A DNA stretch of 41,346 nucleotides, taken from contig LRSR01014171.1 of assembly GCA_001579985.1 (NCBI GenBank), positions 1 to 41,346 on the forward strand, written 5' to 3'. This stretch comes from Hypsibius dujardini. Taxonomy: Eukaryota; Tardigrada; Eutardigrada; Parachela; Hypsibiidae. Below are positions 1 to 11,419 of this stretch, in pieces. The notes below the pieces were generated by a model that worked only from the letters and a program-made list of their open reading frames with translations, searched no databases and was not told the origin of the DNA. Both the position numbers and the translations under genes were made by a program. Numbering within the stretch: the first letter of the stretch is position 1; each line of letters begins with the position of its first letter.

Positions 1-34
1 CCTGTTACTTCGAAAACGAATGGGAAGGACTTAC

Positions 35-1678
35 CCCGCCTTGTTCTACAAAATCGTCAAAAATGCGAATCCATCCACGCTGAGTTTGACAGATGAATAT
101 GGTGAAGATTGCGTCGGGAAATGTGCCGAATGTCTTGACTACGACGTCCCCGAAGAGCATCACCCCGACCACGCCCAGAAGTAATATCACTAGAATCCTA
201 AAGATCGGAACAATTATCGCAAAGCGTGTGATTGTTTTGTGTTTAATAAACTGGCCCTTTTTGATAACCAAACTAAGCCCTTTTTTGGTTTAAATTGTCT
301 TACTTCTTACATGAGGAGCAAAATGTTCAGCATGTCCGGCAAGGAGCGCGCCACGGTTTGAAAAATGAGACTCACTGAAAAATACAGTTTGTCTTGAACT
401 TTTGTAAATTACGAAACGAGCAAAGGGGTTTAAGGAATTCGGTAATTTTAAAATTAAATCGAACGACTGGAGCTAAACTTACATCCGCTGAACAGGGGCG
501 TATCTCGGAGGGAACGGAAAGCCCGAATGACCCGGAGAATTCGCAGTACTCGACTGGTACCCAAAAACCTCAGACTGCTTCCGAAGAAGAGCACGCAGAC
601 GATGATGAAATCGAGAATGTTCCATCCACCCTTCCAGAAGACGTCGAAGTTGTAGTACCACTTGATGAGAATTTCTATATTCAAGAGAATTCACTCACTG
701 CGTTCAGCAAAATATTATCAACAACCTTGGCCGAGAGAAAAAACATACCAAAAAATGCCTACCCAAAATAAACGCAGCCATAATGATATTTTCGATGGCT
801 TCGAACCACGACGCAAATTTCAAGTTCAGTTTTGGGTCCGTTTCAAGGCCGATCAACACGGCGTTGAGCAGAATAACCGCCAGTACCATGTACCGGAATG
901 TGCTGGACAGGAGAACGTTTCCAACCGCCTGGAACAATAATCTTAAATGACCTTTAAAATGACCTTTAAAATGATCCTTAAAATGACCTTTAAAATGACC
1001 TTTAAAATAACCTTTAAAATGACCTTTAAAATGACCTTTAAAATGACCTATAAAATGATCTTTAAAATGACCTTTAAACGAACTTTTCAAACTGTGCATG
1101 ATTTTTGCGGCTCTTACGTGTTCCTTCACATATCCATGCACCAACGCCTCACTGCTGTAATCGACATAGTCATGGACGTTCCGCAGTGGCTGCGGCATAC
1201 CCAGTTCGTATTCATTGCTCAGACCCCGCCCAATCTCCCCGATCAAGGTTTGATCGGTGATGCCTCTGTCGAAAATAATCTGTCGAAACTGCTCCTCCCC
1301 TGCACCGGCCGTCTTCTCCTGTCGACTGAACACCGGCTCGACTAGAATTCTTCTTCGCACAACTTGTGGTTTCTGCTCAGCCTGACCGTCCTTCCTCTTG
1401 AAGGTCTTATCATCGTCCACCACTATGAAAGGGTTGAGCTCCGCATTGAGATTTTGCTTGAAAGCAGCGACGCTGTTTCGCTTCCTTTTCGCTCGCTCTG
1501 CATCCTCCTTCTCCTGGGCCTGAGTTTTTCTTGCCTCGCTCACGATGGAGGTCCGCTTGGATGATACCAACAGATCCCCGGTAGGATTAAAGGACGAGGG
1601 ATCAGCCCCCTTTGCGGGTGCTAACGCCATCGCAATCACAATTGATCGCAAACACACATTTTCGTTACGAAATTCCAA
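35..1678 (-). CDS. CATSPER4: CatSper4-like sperm cation channel subunit, 3' end outside window
   Basis: This is a single-domain six-transmembrane voltage-gated channel of the CatSper type, which conducts calcium in the sperm flagellum. Exons read on the minus strand are 1678-1118, 928-763, 674-483, 374-311 and 197-35, all with GT-AG borders and matching phases; the gene continues past base 1. A charged cytosolic N-terminus is followed by S1 (around 'YMVLAVILLNAVLIGLE'), S2, S3 ('WNILDFIIVCVLFF'), an S4 with five arginines spaced every third residue ('RVLRILRVIRAFRSLR'), S5 and the pore. The S4-S5/pore part ('SLPDM.NI', 'VMLFGD', 'FTIFICQTQRGW') matches my memory of CatSper4 better than CatSper1-3. 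The filter residue is odd: TQRGW where family members have T-x-D-x-W. The start may be 1678 or the Met at 1630. A 189-nt minisatellite intron between the first two exons is in frame and stop-free, so it could also be read through. Confidence 0.82.
942..1081. repeat. 12-bp minisatellite inside CATSPER4 intron 1
   Basis: About eleven copies of the 12-mer AAAATGACCTTT occur, with a few variants (ATCC, ATAA, ATCT). On the gene strand the unit reads as His-Phe-Lys-Gly. It fills most of a putative intron (929-1117) bordered by a strong donor (CAC|GTAAGAG) and an acceptor after TTGTTCCAG, both phase 0. Removing it brings the pre-S1 segment close to the human CatSper4 length, so I favour an intron. 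Confidence 0.8.
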
Positions 1679-2150
1679 ACAACTTTAAACAGAGATCAAT
1701 TGCGTCTCGCGTATGTTAAGAACTGTTGTCATGAACACGCATAGACAAAACAGGAATGCTAATTGTCGCCTCTACTTTCTACTACCCGAAGGCCAACGAA
1801 GCGAAAAGACCGGAAGTGGGGGTTTCGTATTAATCAGAGACAGTTGGATTTACATAGATGAAAGGGAAGAAACGATGAGGAGCGGTAGCTCCGAAGGGAA
1901 AGGAACAGAAAACGATGAAGACCCAGAACTACTGTAGAATGAAGAACTAGACTGGCTACTAAAACACACGCCGTGCGAGTATATGAAGTAGAGAACCAGT
2001 CGCGGCACACAGGCTCGCGCAAATAACAATCGTCCAGCCGAACACTTCCGGTTCGGCCGTACTTCCGACAACACACAAACATCAAGTAAACAAGCAGTAC
2101 AGTCCGAATACAGTCCGAATACATGAGCGGTGAAAAGTTACGAGTGACGA

Positions 2151-2220
2151 GCAACCGTGAGCAACTGTGAGCAACCGTGAGCAACTGTGAGCAACTGTGA
2201 GCAACCGTAAGCAACTGTGT
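2151..2220. repeat. 10-bp tandem repeat GCAAYYGTGA, about 7 copies
   Basis: The units GCAACTGTGA and GCAACCGTGA alternate at strict 10-bp spacing, that is, about one DNA helical turn. It lies in the spacer between the divergent CATSPER4 and ANKMY1 genes. No function can be assigned. Confidence 0.85.
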
Positions 2221-3072
2221 GCCACAGTGAGCAACCGCTGTGTGAAGGACGATCGACGTCCACCAGTCCAGTCGCCCCAGTTATGATATTACCCGCGACA
2301 TAATGGGTGATGAGCATTGACTTCCTCCACGGTGACGCCGCGGTCCGGTGGGCGTACCCAATTCAGCGGCACAATGCGCATTACTAACGGTAACTGAACG
2401 ATTTTGGCGAGACGGTTGACCCTTCCCGGGAAGACTTCCTTGTGGCAGAGCTGAATTCACCCGAGAAGTGGTACGTGCCACTCGTGGGCCAGGACGATCA
2501 GTAGGCACGGTACCTCGTGCTGGTCCAGATCGGTGTGCCCGATGAGGAGTGTGAGTTTGTAGCAGAGGTGGTCGTCGAGAGCTTCGGCGTCTTTTCATGT
2601 CGTTCCATTAAACCACTGAAAGAAAAGGCGCGTACCATTATTCGACGGTTAGGAGGGTACCCCAATTCGGGCCACCCAGTTCTGGAACTGTTCCAATAAA
2701 TTTACAAGAACTGTTCCGGATATTATCCGATCCAAATTCAATCTGGAATCTTTGGGTACCAGCAGTTAAAGATGCATTGAAAGTCAGGCCACAGAGCCAG
2801 GGATATTTTTGAGAAGACGACTGGAAAGTTGTAGAGCTTTCACAAAATGTGCATTCAGTCTGGCTCTCCATTTTGGATCCTATTTCGAACCACTTAGCAA
2901 TTCCCATACTTTGAGGGAAACTTGAGTGTTCACTCCCCACTCCAAGTTCAGTTTGAGATCGATTGAGATTCCGGTTTGGGGGGAGGGCGGGGCAGTAATG
3001 GGGCGCCCTCCTCTTACTGCTGATACTTGGCATTGATTGAGAGATGAATTTCAAAGGCACGTTTAGTGTCTG
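2221..3072. other. Spacer with no supported gene
   Basis: Open frames here (for example plus 2517-2699 and minus 2281-2598) are short, overlap on both strands and resemble no family I know. A locally GC-rich stretch around 2300-2520 keeps several frames partly open and might be a decayed coding or transposon fragment. I see no RNA gene. Confidence 0.4.
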
Positions 3073-3543
3073 ACAGGTCGGAACCAGGAACCCTCATCCT
3101 AGGGCCAGGGGGTGGGCAAAGGAGCAAAATCTTTTACCAAGATTGGATCGAAAATTCAGTCTCTTGCCTTTGAACCTTGTGGGGGGTGTGGGGGTGTGAT
3201 TTTCAGGGCATCTTTGGAACTTCAAAACTTGTTAAAAAATATCAGTTTTCATCAACTTTGGACCGTTCTTGAATATTTTTGAATGTTTCACTTGTATTCA
3301 TAAATAGGACGTTTATATTGGACCTCAAGAAACCTCAAATTTGAACGAAAAACGGATGTTTTTGAAAATGGTTCAAAATCTCAGGGGGCTCACTGGAAAT
3401 AAGACCCCCACATTCCCACAAGTTTCAAAATGATCAGGGACAAGAGGCCCAATTTCGGGTCCCATCTTTAAAAAAATGCATTTGCTCCTTTTCCCACCCC
3501 CTGGCCCCTGGCCCTACCGCCAAGGGTCCTAATTCCGATCTGT
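3073..3543. mobile_element. Non-autonomous TIR element (MITE-like), family A
   Basis: The left end (ACAGGTCGGAA, then GGGCCAGGGGGTGGG and AAAGGAGCAAA) recurs inverted at the right end (TTTGCTCCTTTTCCCACC... TTCCGATCTGT), giving imperfect terminal inverted repeats of about 60 bp around a roughly 350-bp interior without coding capacity. A piece of the same end occurs at 29682-29715. No clear target-site duplication is visible. Confidence 0.75.
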
Positions 3544-3823
3544 GATAAAGACCCTAAACGAGCTTCTGGATGTATGTTACTGTCTCGGTGCTATGCGGTA
3601 CATGAATTCAAACGGATGTGACCCCCGAAACAGTACTCCACCCCGTAGATCTCGACTCCGGAGTGGTAAAGCCCACCCCGATCGGATCGACTCCAGTAAA
3701 TGTCATAGACGTTGTTGGGCCACGCCCAACAAATCTGCATACCCAATCATTATAGCTCTTTTACTCACTAGTACCTTGCTTAGTTAGTGAATCTATCTAC
3801 CCTATTAACTCTATCCTGCTGTT

Positions 3824-3855
3824 ACATCAGAATTACTTGTATGTAATTCTGATGT
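3824..3855. repeat. Perfect 13-bp palindrome with 6-nt loop
   Basis: ACATCAGAATTAC (3824-3836) pairs perfectly with GTAATTCTGATGT (3843-3855). It lies inside the solo LTR just before the nested hairpin element. It could be a cruciform or structured element of the LTR; no function is inferred. Confidence 0.8.
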
Positions 3856-3877
3856 ATGTGTAGTTTACTATAAGTTC

Positions 3878-4046
3878 TACCAAGCAAACGCTTTGGGTTG
3901 AATCACTACTTGGGTTGAATCAGTCGGGTGGCGGAGGACGCCACAAGTGTGTGTGTGTGTGCGAAGCTGAATGAGTGTTGTTTACAATTTACACTCGTGG
4001 CGCCCTCCGCCACCCGACTGATTCAACCCAAAGCGTTTGCTCGGTA
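3878..4046. mobile_element. Short hairpin MITE nested in the solo LTR
   Basis: Long inverted ends (AGCAAACGCTTTGGGTTGAA; then GTCGGGTGGCGGAGG; then CGCCAC) recur in reverse complement at 4000-4046. The outermost bases TACC/GGTA leave TA at both borders, compatible with TA target-site duplication. The left arm carries a 17-bp internal duplication (CTACTTGGGTTGAATCA) absent from the right arm. A (GT)n run lies in the interior. Confidence 0.72.
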
Positions 4047-4687
4047 TAGTTAAAAGTTTACTATATAATCATATGCTTTATCAGTTTTAGCGGCAGTTGT
4101 ACTTCTTCTTGCCTTTCTTCCGGTTTACTTTTCTATCCATCTTTACTTTCAGTCTAATAAACTTGTTAACTATCCAACTTCCGGTTGGTGGACCTAACAA
4201 CGTGCAGATAGACCGGTTTTTGGGGCTTCATATGTCGCGCCCATTTGAATAATTAGTCACAATTCCGTTCCATAAAATGCAAGTTTCATTCAAGACGATC
4301 CATAAAAGTGCGCTTTACTTATGAACATTTACGTGTTGTTGACCTCACCGTCGAGTAAACGCCCATTATTGTGTGGCGTGAGTATTACAGGCAATAGTTA
4401 CAGCAAAGTTCATGCAAGCGTCCGAAGATCCGATTCCGCTATACTTGATTCGGGGAGCGAACTTTCCCACGGCAACAGTTTGGTCAGCTTGGGCGCTGAG
4501 GCGCCAGTTCGAGTCAGTAGCTGCGTGGTATGAGTGGATCCGCTTGATTATTACAACAAGAGGTAAAAAACTCATGCCAAGTCCCTGATCTTTCAACTGG
4601 ACTGTTTGCTTGCTACGGCAAAAGTGATAAAGCGAACGAATCTGCACGCTAATTCTGAGTCACGCCAAGTCTGCTAAAAAGAGCAGA

Positions 4688-6370
4688 ATGGGAATCCCTC
4701 CGGAAATCAGTGGCGATGTTAAACTGAAAGATTTTCCGACGGGCGGAAACCTTTATCAAGCGTTTGGCGATGGTGGATGTTATTCTGGGGAAACGTGGAA
4801 TGGCATGCGCCACGGAAGGGGATTGTACACTTGGTCCAACGGTCAGGTAATACGGAAAAGGGCAATCTTTTCTTTCCGCCACATTTATTCAGCTTTGAAA
4901 TCCGTATTTTCAGTCTTACGACGGTTATTTCTTCTACGACCAAATGCACGGCCCAGGTCGCTTTGTCTGGCCTGATGGGCGCCTCTACCTCGGGTACTTT
5001 TATGCCAACCTGCGGGAGGGTTATGGCAAAGTTGTCCATTCAAACGGAGATCTTTTTGAGGTATCTCAATAGGAAATTTTAAGTCTAACAATCCAGTTCC
5101 TTCCACTTAAATAAGTTGACTTTTTACATTAATAAAATATAGATCGCATAATTGCAGGGTCTGTTCCGCAAAGGAGAGCTCTTTGGTCCAGGAGTGGCTA
5201 CGTACGTAAACGGCACGCGAGACGTGGGATTATGGTTCCGCGCACACCTTTTACAGCTGCCGCAGTCCCTGCTCAACACCTTCGACGCACCGTACTTCCA
5301 AGAAGTTCTCCGAATGTGTCCCATCAAGCCGGCAAAATCGTGGCACCCAAATAAAGACAACTCAGCTCAGCAGCGGCAGCCGCCACGGCAAGGTCAAACC
5401 CAACCGTCGGTGAGCCGCGATCCGGGCGTCAAGCGGTTCGAACTGAATGCCGCCTCAGTGGGACAAGAGAACGCTGATTTTCAGAGGGTCCTTGACGAGC
5501 AGTTTGACAGGTCGACCAACAAAGATCCAACTCCGGAAAAAGCCAAGCATGGAAAGCACGAGCCGGGGGAGCTGCTCCGAAACACGAGCGAGCGACTGGT
5601 GGAGATGTGTAAATTTACGAGGAAAATGCAGGGATTAAGCAAGCGAATGAGTTTCAGCCCGGATTCGGTTCTGATCTTACCGATCGAAACCAAGGAGGCG
5701 AGCAATCCGGGAGGAAAGCAACAGGAAGTGCTGGAACTGTTTAAGGCATCGAGTTCGGGTGATCTAAGGAAGGTTCAGGAGCTGGTATTCCAACAGAACG
5801 TTAACGTGGATGCCTGCGATGTCCACGGTCTCACCCCGCTTATGGCTGCCACGGTTCGGATCCCTTTTGATAAACTGCACTGTACGATCGGTCCTTGAAT
5901 ATTTCAGCGCTTCGTTCACACCCAGACATTGCAGATCATCCATGAAAACTGACCTTTGTTTTTAATGCTGAAGGTGCAAAGTCGGGAATCGGTGATGAAC
6001 CTCTTGCTGGATTTCGGCGCCAACATAAACCACGTGACCAACGACGGGCTCTCCGCTGTGGAGATGTGTTTCGCGTACTATCACTGTTTTGTGGAGAAGT
6101 TCAACATGTGGCAGGAGAATGACCCGAGTGTGGAAAGCGTTTTTACAGCCCACACGCAGAAGCCTGCGCTTCCGGCAGCTACGTCGGCAATCGGAAAGCT
6201 GACTAAGGACCCTGCGATCTCCCCGTTGAGCAGCCTTAGAGGTTTAAAGTCAGGTGCTGCTTCGACTGCAGGTTTGGCAAAGACGCCGCATGCTGTGCAA
6301 GAAGGTAAAGTTCAGCTAGAGGGATAAACCGACCGACCGACAGGCAGACAGACAGACAGACAGACCGACC

Positions 6371-6405
<35 letters not shown>

Positions 6406-7359
6406 CGACAGACCGACAGTCAGACAGTCAGACAGTCAGACAGATAGGCAGGCAGACAGACCGACAGACCGACAGTCAGACAGTCAAACAGACAGACAGA
6501 AGTTGTAGGCTTGAGTGGTATGACGCGAATGGGTGTTTTCCTGCTGACCTTACAGTCGAACATCGTTTGGATCAGGCTGATCAAAAAGAATCTTTCAAGT
6601 CTCTCCAAAGTCTCAAAAAAGTCCCCATTTCAATTCCGCCGACCGCCTTTCTCCGGGCCGGAGATCAGCTGTTCTCTGCCATTCCGCACTTGTTTCACGA
6701 GAGCGAAATGGATGAGAAACCACAAGTTGAGACTCCGTTATTTCTCGCTTGGTTGAAGGCCTGGCAGTCAGCCATTAAAAACTCACTCCTGCTTCTGCTA
6801 CGGCGTGGGGCGGAATGGAAAAACTGTCACTGGCCACAACCTCTTTTATTCTCAGCCGTTCGCGGATTGGACGGTGACCTAGTGCGGTGCCTAGTTAGCT
6901 TGGGAGCTCATGTTAACGAACGTATGGTTCGCGAGGTAAATCAAATGCATCGTCAATTAGAAATCACTTTATTAGGGTCTTCCTATTACAGGGGAAAAAT
7001 GTCACTCCACTTCTGATTGCTTGTGGGATGCCTGGCATTGGTGCGGTCGAGGTGGTGGAAGCCCTTTTGGCGGCTGGAGCAGATCCGAATTTGGCCGAAG
7101 TCGAAACGCTGCCGGAAGACCCTAAGGTTAGCGCTATGAACAGAAAAATTTACCACGGTCGTAATGATATCTATCAAATGAGTGCCCGTTTGATATTGGT
7201 CAGACCTTATCGAAAGCTCTAGCTGAGGCTAAATTAAGGAATAAAGGTCAGCTGGTTGCATCGGAAAAAGGACGTCGCCCTATTCATGTTGTCTGCCAAA
7301 GAGACATCGGTGACACGGTATGTGGAAATCATACCAATCTAGTTAGACAGGAATGTCTA

Positions 7360-7400
<41 letters not shown>

Positions 7401-10400
7401 TTGTTTGTTTGTCTGTCTATCTGTCTGTTTGTTTGTCTGTGTGTCGGTTTGTACAAGATGGATTAATCCTTTAGGCCACGGAGCAACTGCTGGAAATATT
7501 GGTCCTCTACAAGGCGAAGGCTGACATCCCATGGAACAACTCGTCTCCGCTGACTGACGCTGTCCTAATGGGCAACGTTAAGGTACCCATGTGGACATGA
7601 TTCAGTTTTAGTCAGTTCAGCATAGCATATTGGTTTTTTACAGATGGTGCGAGCGCTGCTGGACGCCGGCTGCGATGTGAATCAAGACCTCGGTGCGGGT
7701 CATGGAAACGCTTTGTGCGCGTTGGCGACACTGGCCACTCCGGAAGGCTTCCTGCACACGAACAATGATGCAGACACGATTAAGCAACTAATGAACCTTC
7801 TGCTGGAAAGTGCGGATTTCACTATAAAAATTCCGCTGCTCGAGGGTCCTCAGGGTTCCCCGCTGGTATGTCCGTTAATGTGACGTCAAATCAATCAATT
7901 TCGCACATAATGTTGCTGCAAACGTTATCAATTAATGTGGTGCCTTTTAGGATTTTGCGAGCCACCTGTATACCAAGGTTAACTTGTTTTGTTCCTCTTC
8001 AACGAAAGTTTCTTATTCAACCAAGTAAAGCTTTTAAATTCGATTATGCAGCAACCCTTATCGCCGGCACTGAATCCGGAGTTTAAAGCAACGTTAGAAG
8101 ACCTTCGGAAAACGATCCTTGACGCCTACAAATTGGGAACACAAATCTCCGTTCTGCGACGTCGTAAACTCATGTTGGCGGGTATGCCTGTCATCTGGCA
8201 TGTGTTGTCAGAATAACAAATGGTTGAATTATAATCTCTAATTATTAAAACAATATTCGTATTTTAGGTGTTTTGACAATTTTTTTCGTCAGAATTACAA
8301 ATGGTTGAATTATTTTCTAATTATTTATTTAATATTCATATTTTAGGTATTTTGATATTTTTTTCTTTTTTACTTCTTTTTTAAAATTATCTTATAGGAA
8401 GTGTCACACCGCATTTGGAAGCAATGCTGCATCGTTACCCTTGGCTCATCGACGGTCCTGATCCCTCACTGACTCCGCGTTTGAGCTTAAACGAACGACA
8501 GCTGCTCGAGTCCATTGCTAACATCCGAGACCGGATCGAAGAGCTGATGGTGGCGGATATCATGCAGAACGGTCAAAAGGTTCGTCCGACACTGAAGGTG
8601 CCCTACAAAGAACCGGACGGCAAAATTTCACCCGTTCCTGAAGACAATTTGCGACAACAAATGGCCGATGGAGAAAACTGGAATGGAATAATGGTGACGG
8701 CGACTCCGACGCCTTCGCCAGAGCTGAAGAAGGCTGAAAACGACGACGCTGCGAACGAGGATGAGGAAGAGGGTGACTCAGGTGCTGTAGCTTCGTCCAT
8801 AAATAAACTAAGAGAGACAACTCTTTTGTTCTTTTTCTATCGATAAAGAAAATCCGGCGAAGAATGGAAAGTCAAAAGACAAGGAAAAGGGGAAGAAAGC
8901 GGAAGACAAGAAGGACAAAAAGGGCAAGACGAAAAAGAAGGGAAAAACAACTCCCGACAGAAAAGATGGGAAAAAGAAGAAGAAGAGTGGCTCAGTCACG
9001 GATGGTGACAACAGTGCGGAAGATCTTCTCAATGATCTGGTGGACGGAGAGGCCTTAGAAGAAACGGAGTCAGTAAATACGGAGAACTTTGAAACGCCGG
9101 CTGATAAAAAAGTTCGAGAGCGAAAAGGTTGGATGCGCTTATTATGTTGATGCAGATTTAAGCGTTAATGGTTGTTAACGTTTTTGCTGTAGAGAAAAAA
9201 ATTGCGACAAAGAAGGAAGATCACGCAAAAAGGAAAGACAAACAAAAAAAAGAAGTGGAAGATGGTCCAAAGAAAGTATCCAAAGTAACGGCCGAAGGTG
9301 AAAGAAACACAGACGACGACAAAGAACCAACGGAAGGTGGAACACAAATTCACGCTGACAAATCAGCGAAGAAGAAGAAGCAGAAATCGACAAAAGGTAA
9401 AGCGAGTCCGCATTGTTCCGGGCCGAATCACAAGAAGCACCATGATCCAGCGAAGTTCAGGAAGATACGCCAAGGTATCGATCGTGACGGCTTAGTTATG
9501 GAGAATCATCCGGTGCACGAGAAAAAAGGCGTACACGCCCACGACCCCGAGTACGAACCGTCGCACGGCAAGTTGCCACACCACGATCCCTTCGATCCGG
9601 ATCATGTCACGCTGGTCGTCCCCGCTGTCCACTTGCTCGACAAGGAAGGAGACTCTACGCCGTAAGTGTCACGCATCTAATCAATGGCATATTGACGCAC
9701 TGAGACTCTGACAATTATTAGCACATTTCTTATTAGAGGTCCAGAGGGAAGAAATCCTCTGGACTCACTAAAGTCAATGTCCTCCAGTTAAAGTACTTAT
9801 GCCAATCCGCTTGCCCCGCCTCCCGTTTACTGAACCTGCCGAGGGTCGACCCTCTGTCACATATTGTCAACATCAGTGGCGCGTAAAAAATGAAGAAGCA
9901 CTCAGCAGACGAATTTTTTCATGTATACAATTTTTGATTTAATTTTTTTTAGGATCTGCCTAGTTTACTGCGTCTTATGGTCTTCTTACGATCTAGAACA
10001 CTGCATAACAAATTGTTTTTCATCCCGAACAGGCTCGACCATAAGACCATGGAGTACCGGTACTGCAGCAACTGCGGCAAATCCACCGGAATTGGTCTGT
10101 TCGCATGTCCACGTTGCAACAGCGTCTTCTACGACTCAAAGGACTGCCAGACCGCGCACTGGCCGACCCACAAGGACAAGTGTCGCAAAATCTGTCGACG
10201 CAAAGAACACAACGAACACCACAAGACAGCGACACTGGAACACAAAGCGGCTCGACGGAGAGCCAACAGCAAGCAGGGCAGTGAGGGTGGCGCTTGCGGC
10301 AAGCATGGACCGGGCACACCGGGTGCGGCGGGTGGACCTTCAGCGTTCAGTGACTTTGTGAATGGACCCAACAGCGGTCCTGAGGGTAAGGGGAAGGGGA

Positions 10401-11041
10401 AGGGGCAAAAGGGCGTGAAGAAACAGCATGGCGAGGAGGAGGACGGCCCTGACGGTGGCCATGGCGAATACGGAAGACAAAAAGGGGACAAAGGTAAAGG
10501 TCACCGAGACAAGACTAACCGTGATGCTCATGAACGCAACGAACGCGGTGATCACGGACGACGCGAGTATCACCGCAAACGGAATGACGACGGTGCTGCA
10601 CGGAAGGCTCGGAAACCCGTTGTTGCGGGAGGAGGGAAGTCTGATGGTAAAGGTTTGAAGGCTATAAAGCACGCGGACTCGAAGAATGAAGCTGAATGGA
10701 TGGGCATGCTTCGAGGTATAAATGTGCTGCGAATGGACCGAGAGATGCAGCAGTTTGTCAACAGTCACTACCGGCAGTTGGTGAATAAAAGGTTGAATTT
10801 GGCGGAAGCGCACGACTTGGTGGAACTGCGGAATGCGGAGTATTACGCGGCCATCGCCTTCCATCAGCACGTCTCGGTGAGGGATTTGTTGGAGTACAAG
10901 CAGGACGAGGCGAAGACGGCGATGCGGGATTCCAGAGTCGGTGTTGAAGTGACGAGTGTGACCAGAGAGGTTAAGACTAAGATGGCTACGACGTTTTTCG
11001 CGTTTGAGAAAGTTAACGACGGAAATTTTAGTTTCACTTAA
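4688..11041 (+). CDS. ANKMY1: ANKMY1-like MORN/ankyrin/MYND-finger protein, about 1,529 aa
   Basis: Fifteen exons join in phase: 4688-4846, 4914-5060, 5158-5853, 5974-6304, 6556-6935, 6992-7126, 7204-7317, 7475-7582, 7644-7865, 7951-7977, 8052-8181, 8398-8781, 8849-9127, 9193-9661 and 10033-11041. Exons 1-3 encode MORN repeats ('YSGETWNGMRHGRGLYTW', 'GYFYANLREGYGKVVH'). Exons 3-9 carry ankyrin repeats ('LLLDFGANINHVTNDG', 'LLAAGADPNLAE', 'LLDAGCDVNQD'). Exon 15 opens with a complete MYND zinc finger (C..C, C..C, C, H..H..C; 'YCSNCGKS...CPRCNSVFYDSKDCQTAHW'). This order is that of ANKMY1. It is much longer than the human protein (about 940 aa) because of Lys/Glu-rich inserts in exons 12-14 and a basic Gly/Lys/His-rich linker after the MYND finger. 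Exon 10 is a 27-nt microexon. The molecular function is poorly known; MORN plus ankyrin suggests membrane or cilium scaffolding (inference). Confidence 0.85.
6318..6502. repeat. (ACAG/ACCG)n tetranucleotide array in ANKMY1 intron 4
   Basis: This long imperfect run of GACA and GACC units, with GTCA and GGCA variants, occupies most of the intron between the exons ending 6304 and starting 6556. Confidence 0.9.
7352..7443. repeat. (CTGT)n array in ANKMY1 intron 7
   Basis: CTGT/TTGT units fill the intron between the exons ending 7317 and starting 7475. On the transcript strand this is pyrimidine-rich and lies close upstream of the acceptor TTTAG. Confidence 0.9.
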
Positions 11042-11224
11042 CGATATTTAAACTGCAAAATTCACATAAAACGTCACACATAGAATAATCAGGTTTGTCG
11101 TTACGCGCTTTATTGCACTGTTTCTGCCGTTGTTTTTTTGAAATCCGCAATCGACAAGACAGCCGGCACAGTTAAGCAAGAAGGTTAAGTGATCAACACC
11201 AGCAACGTTAGACAGAGATTTCCG

Positions 11225-11419
11225 TACGAGGTAAAGGCCGTTAACCAGGCCGCTTTCAGAATCGTAACTTAACCAGGCCGGCAGGCCAACAGGTGGCGCA
11301 TAAGTCCTTTTTGCGAAGTCAATCCAGGGAGATGGAACCGAAGTGGCGCCTCTACCGCACTGCTTCCACACTTCTCCATTGAGATTCTTCTCTTCCTTTT
11401 TTTGGACTCAAATTCGAAC
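11225..11419. mobile_element. Truncated copy of MITE family C
   Basis: From TACGAGGTAAAGGCCG to GGACTCAAATTCGAAC the sequence is nearly identical to the left half of the complete element at 15911-16274, then identity stops. The right terminal repeat is missing. Confidence 0.88.

Larger units (their letters stand above)
3713..4199. mobile_element. Solo LTR, 487 bp, with 4-bp target duplication
   Basis: The element starts TGTTGGGC and ends CCTAACA (TGTT...AACA inverted ends) and is bracketed by ACGT at 3709-3712 and 4200-4203. Near the 3' end is an AATAAA signal (CAGTCTAATAAAC), expected for an LTR polyadenylation site. No internal retrotransposon region adjoins it, so it reads as the recombination remnant of an LTR retrotransposon. 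About 170 bp of its length is a nested hairpin element. Confidence 0.62.

Noticed and set aside
947-1345. Plus-strand 132-codon ORF with Met-Thr-Phe-Lys repeats
   Set aside because: It is the complement of the 12-bp minisatellite and the CATSPER4 first exon; no independent coding signal.
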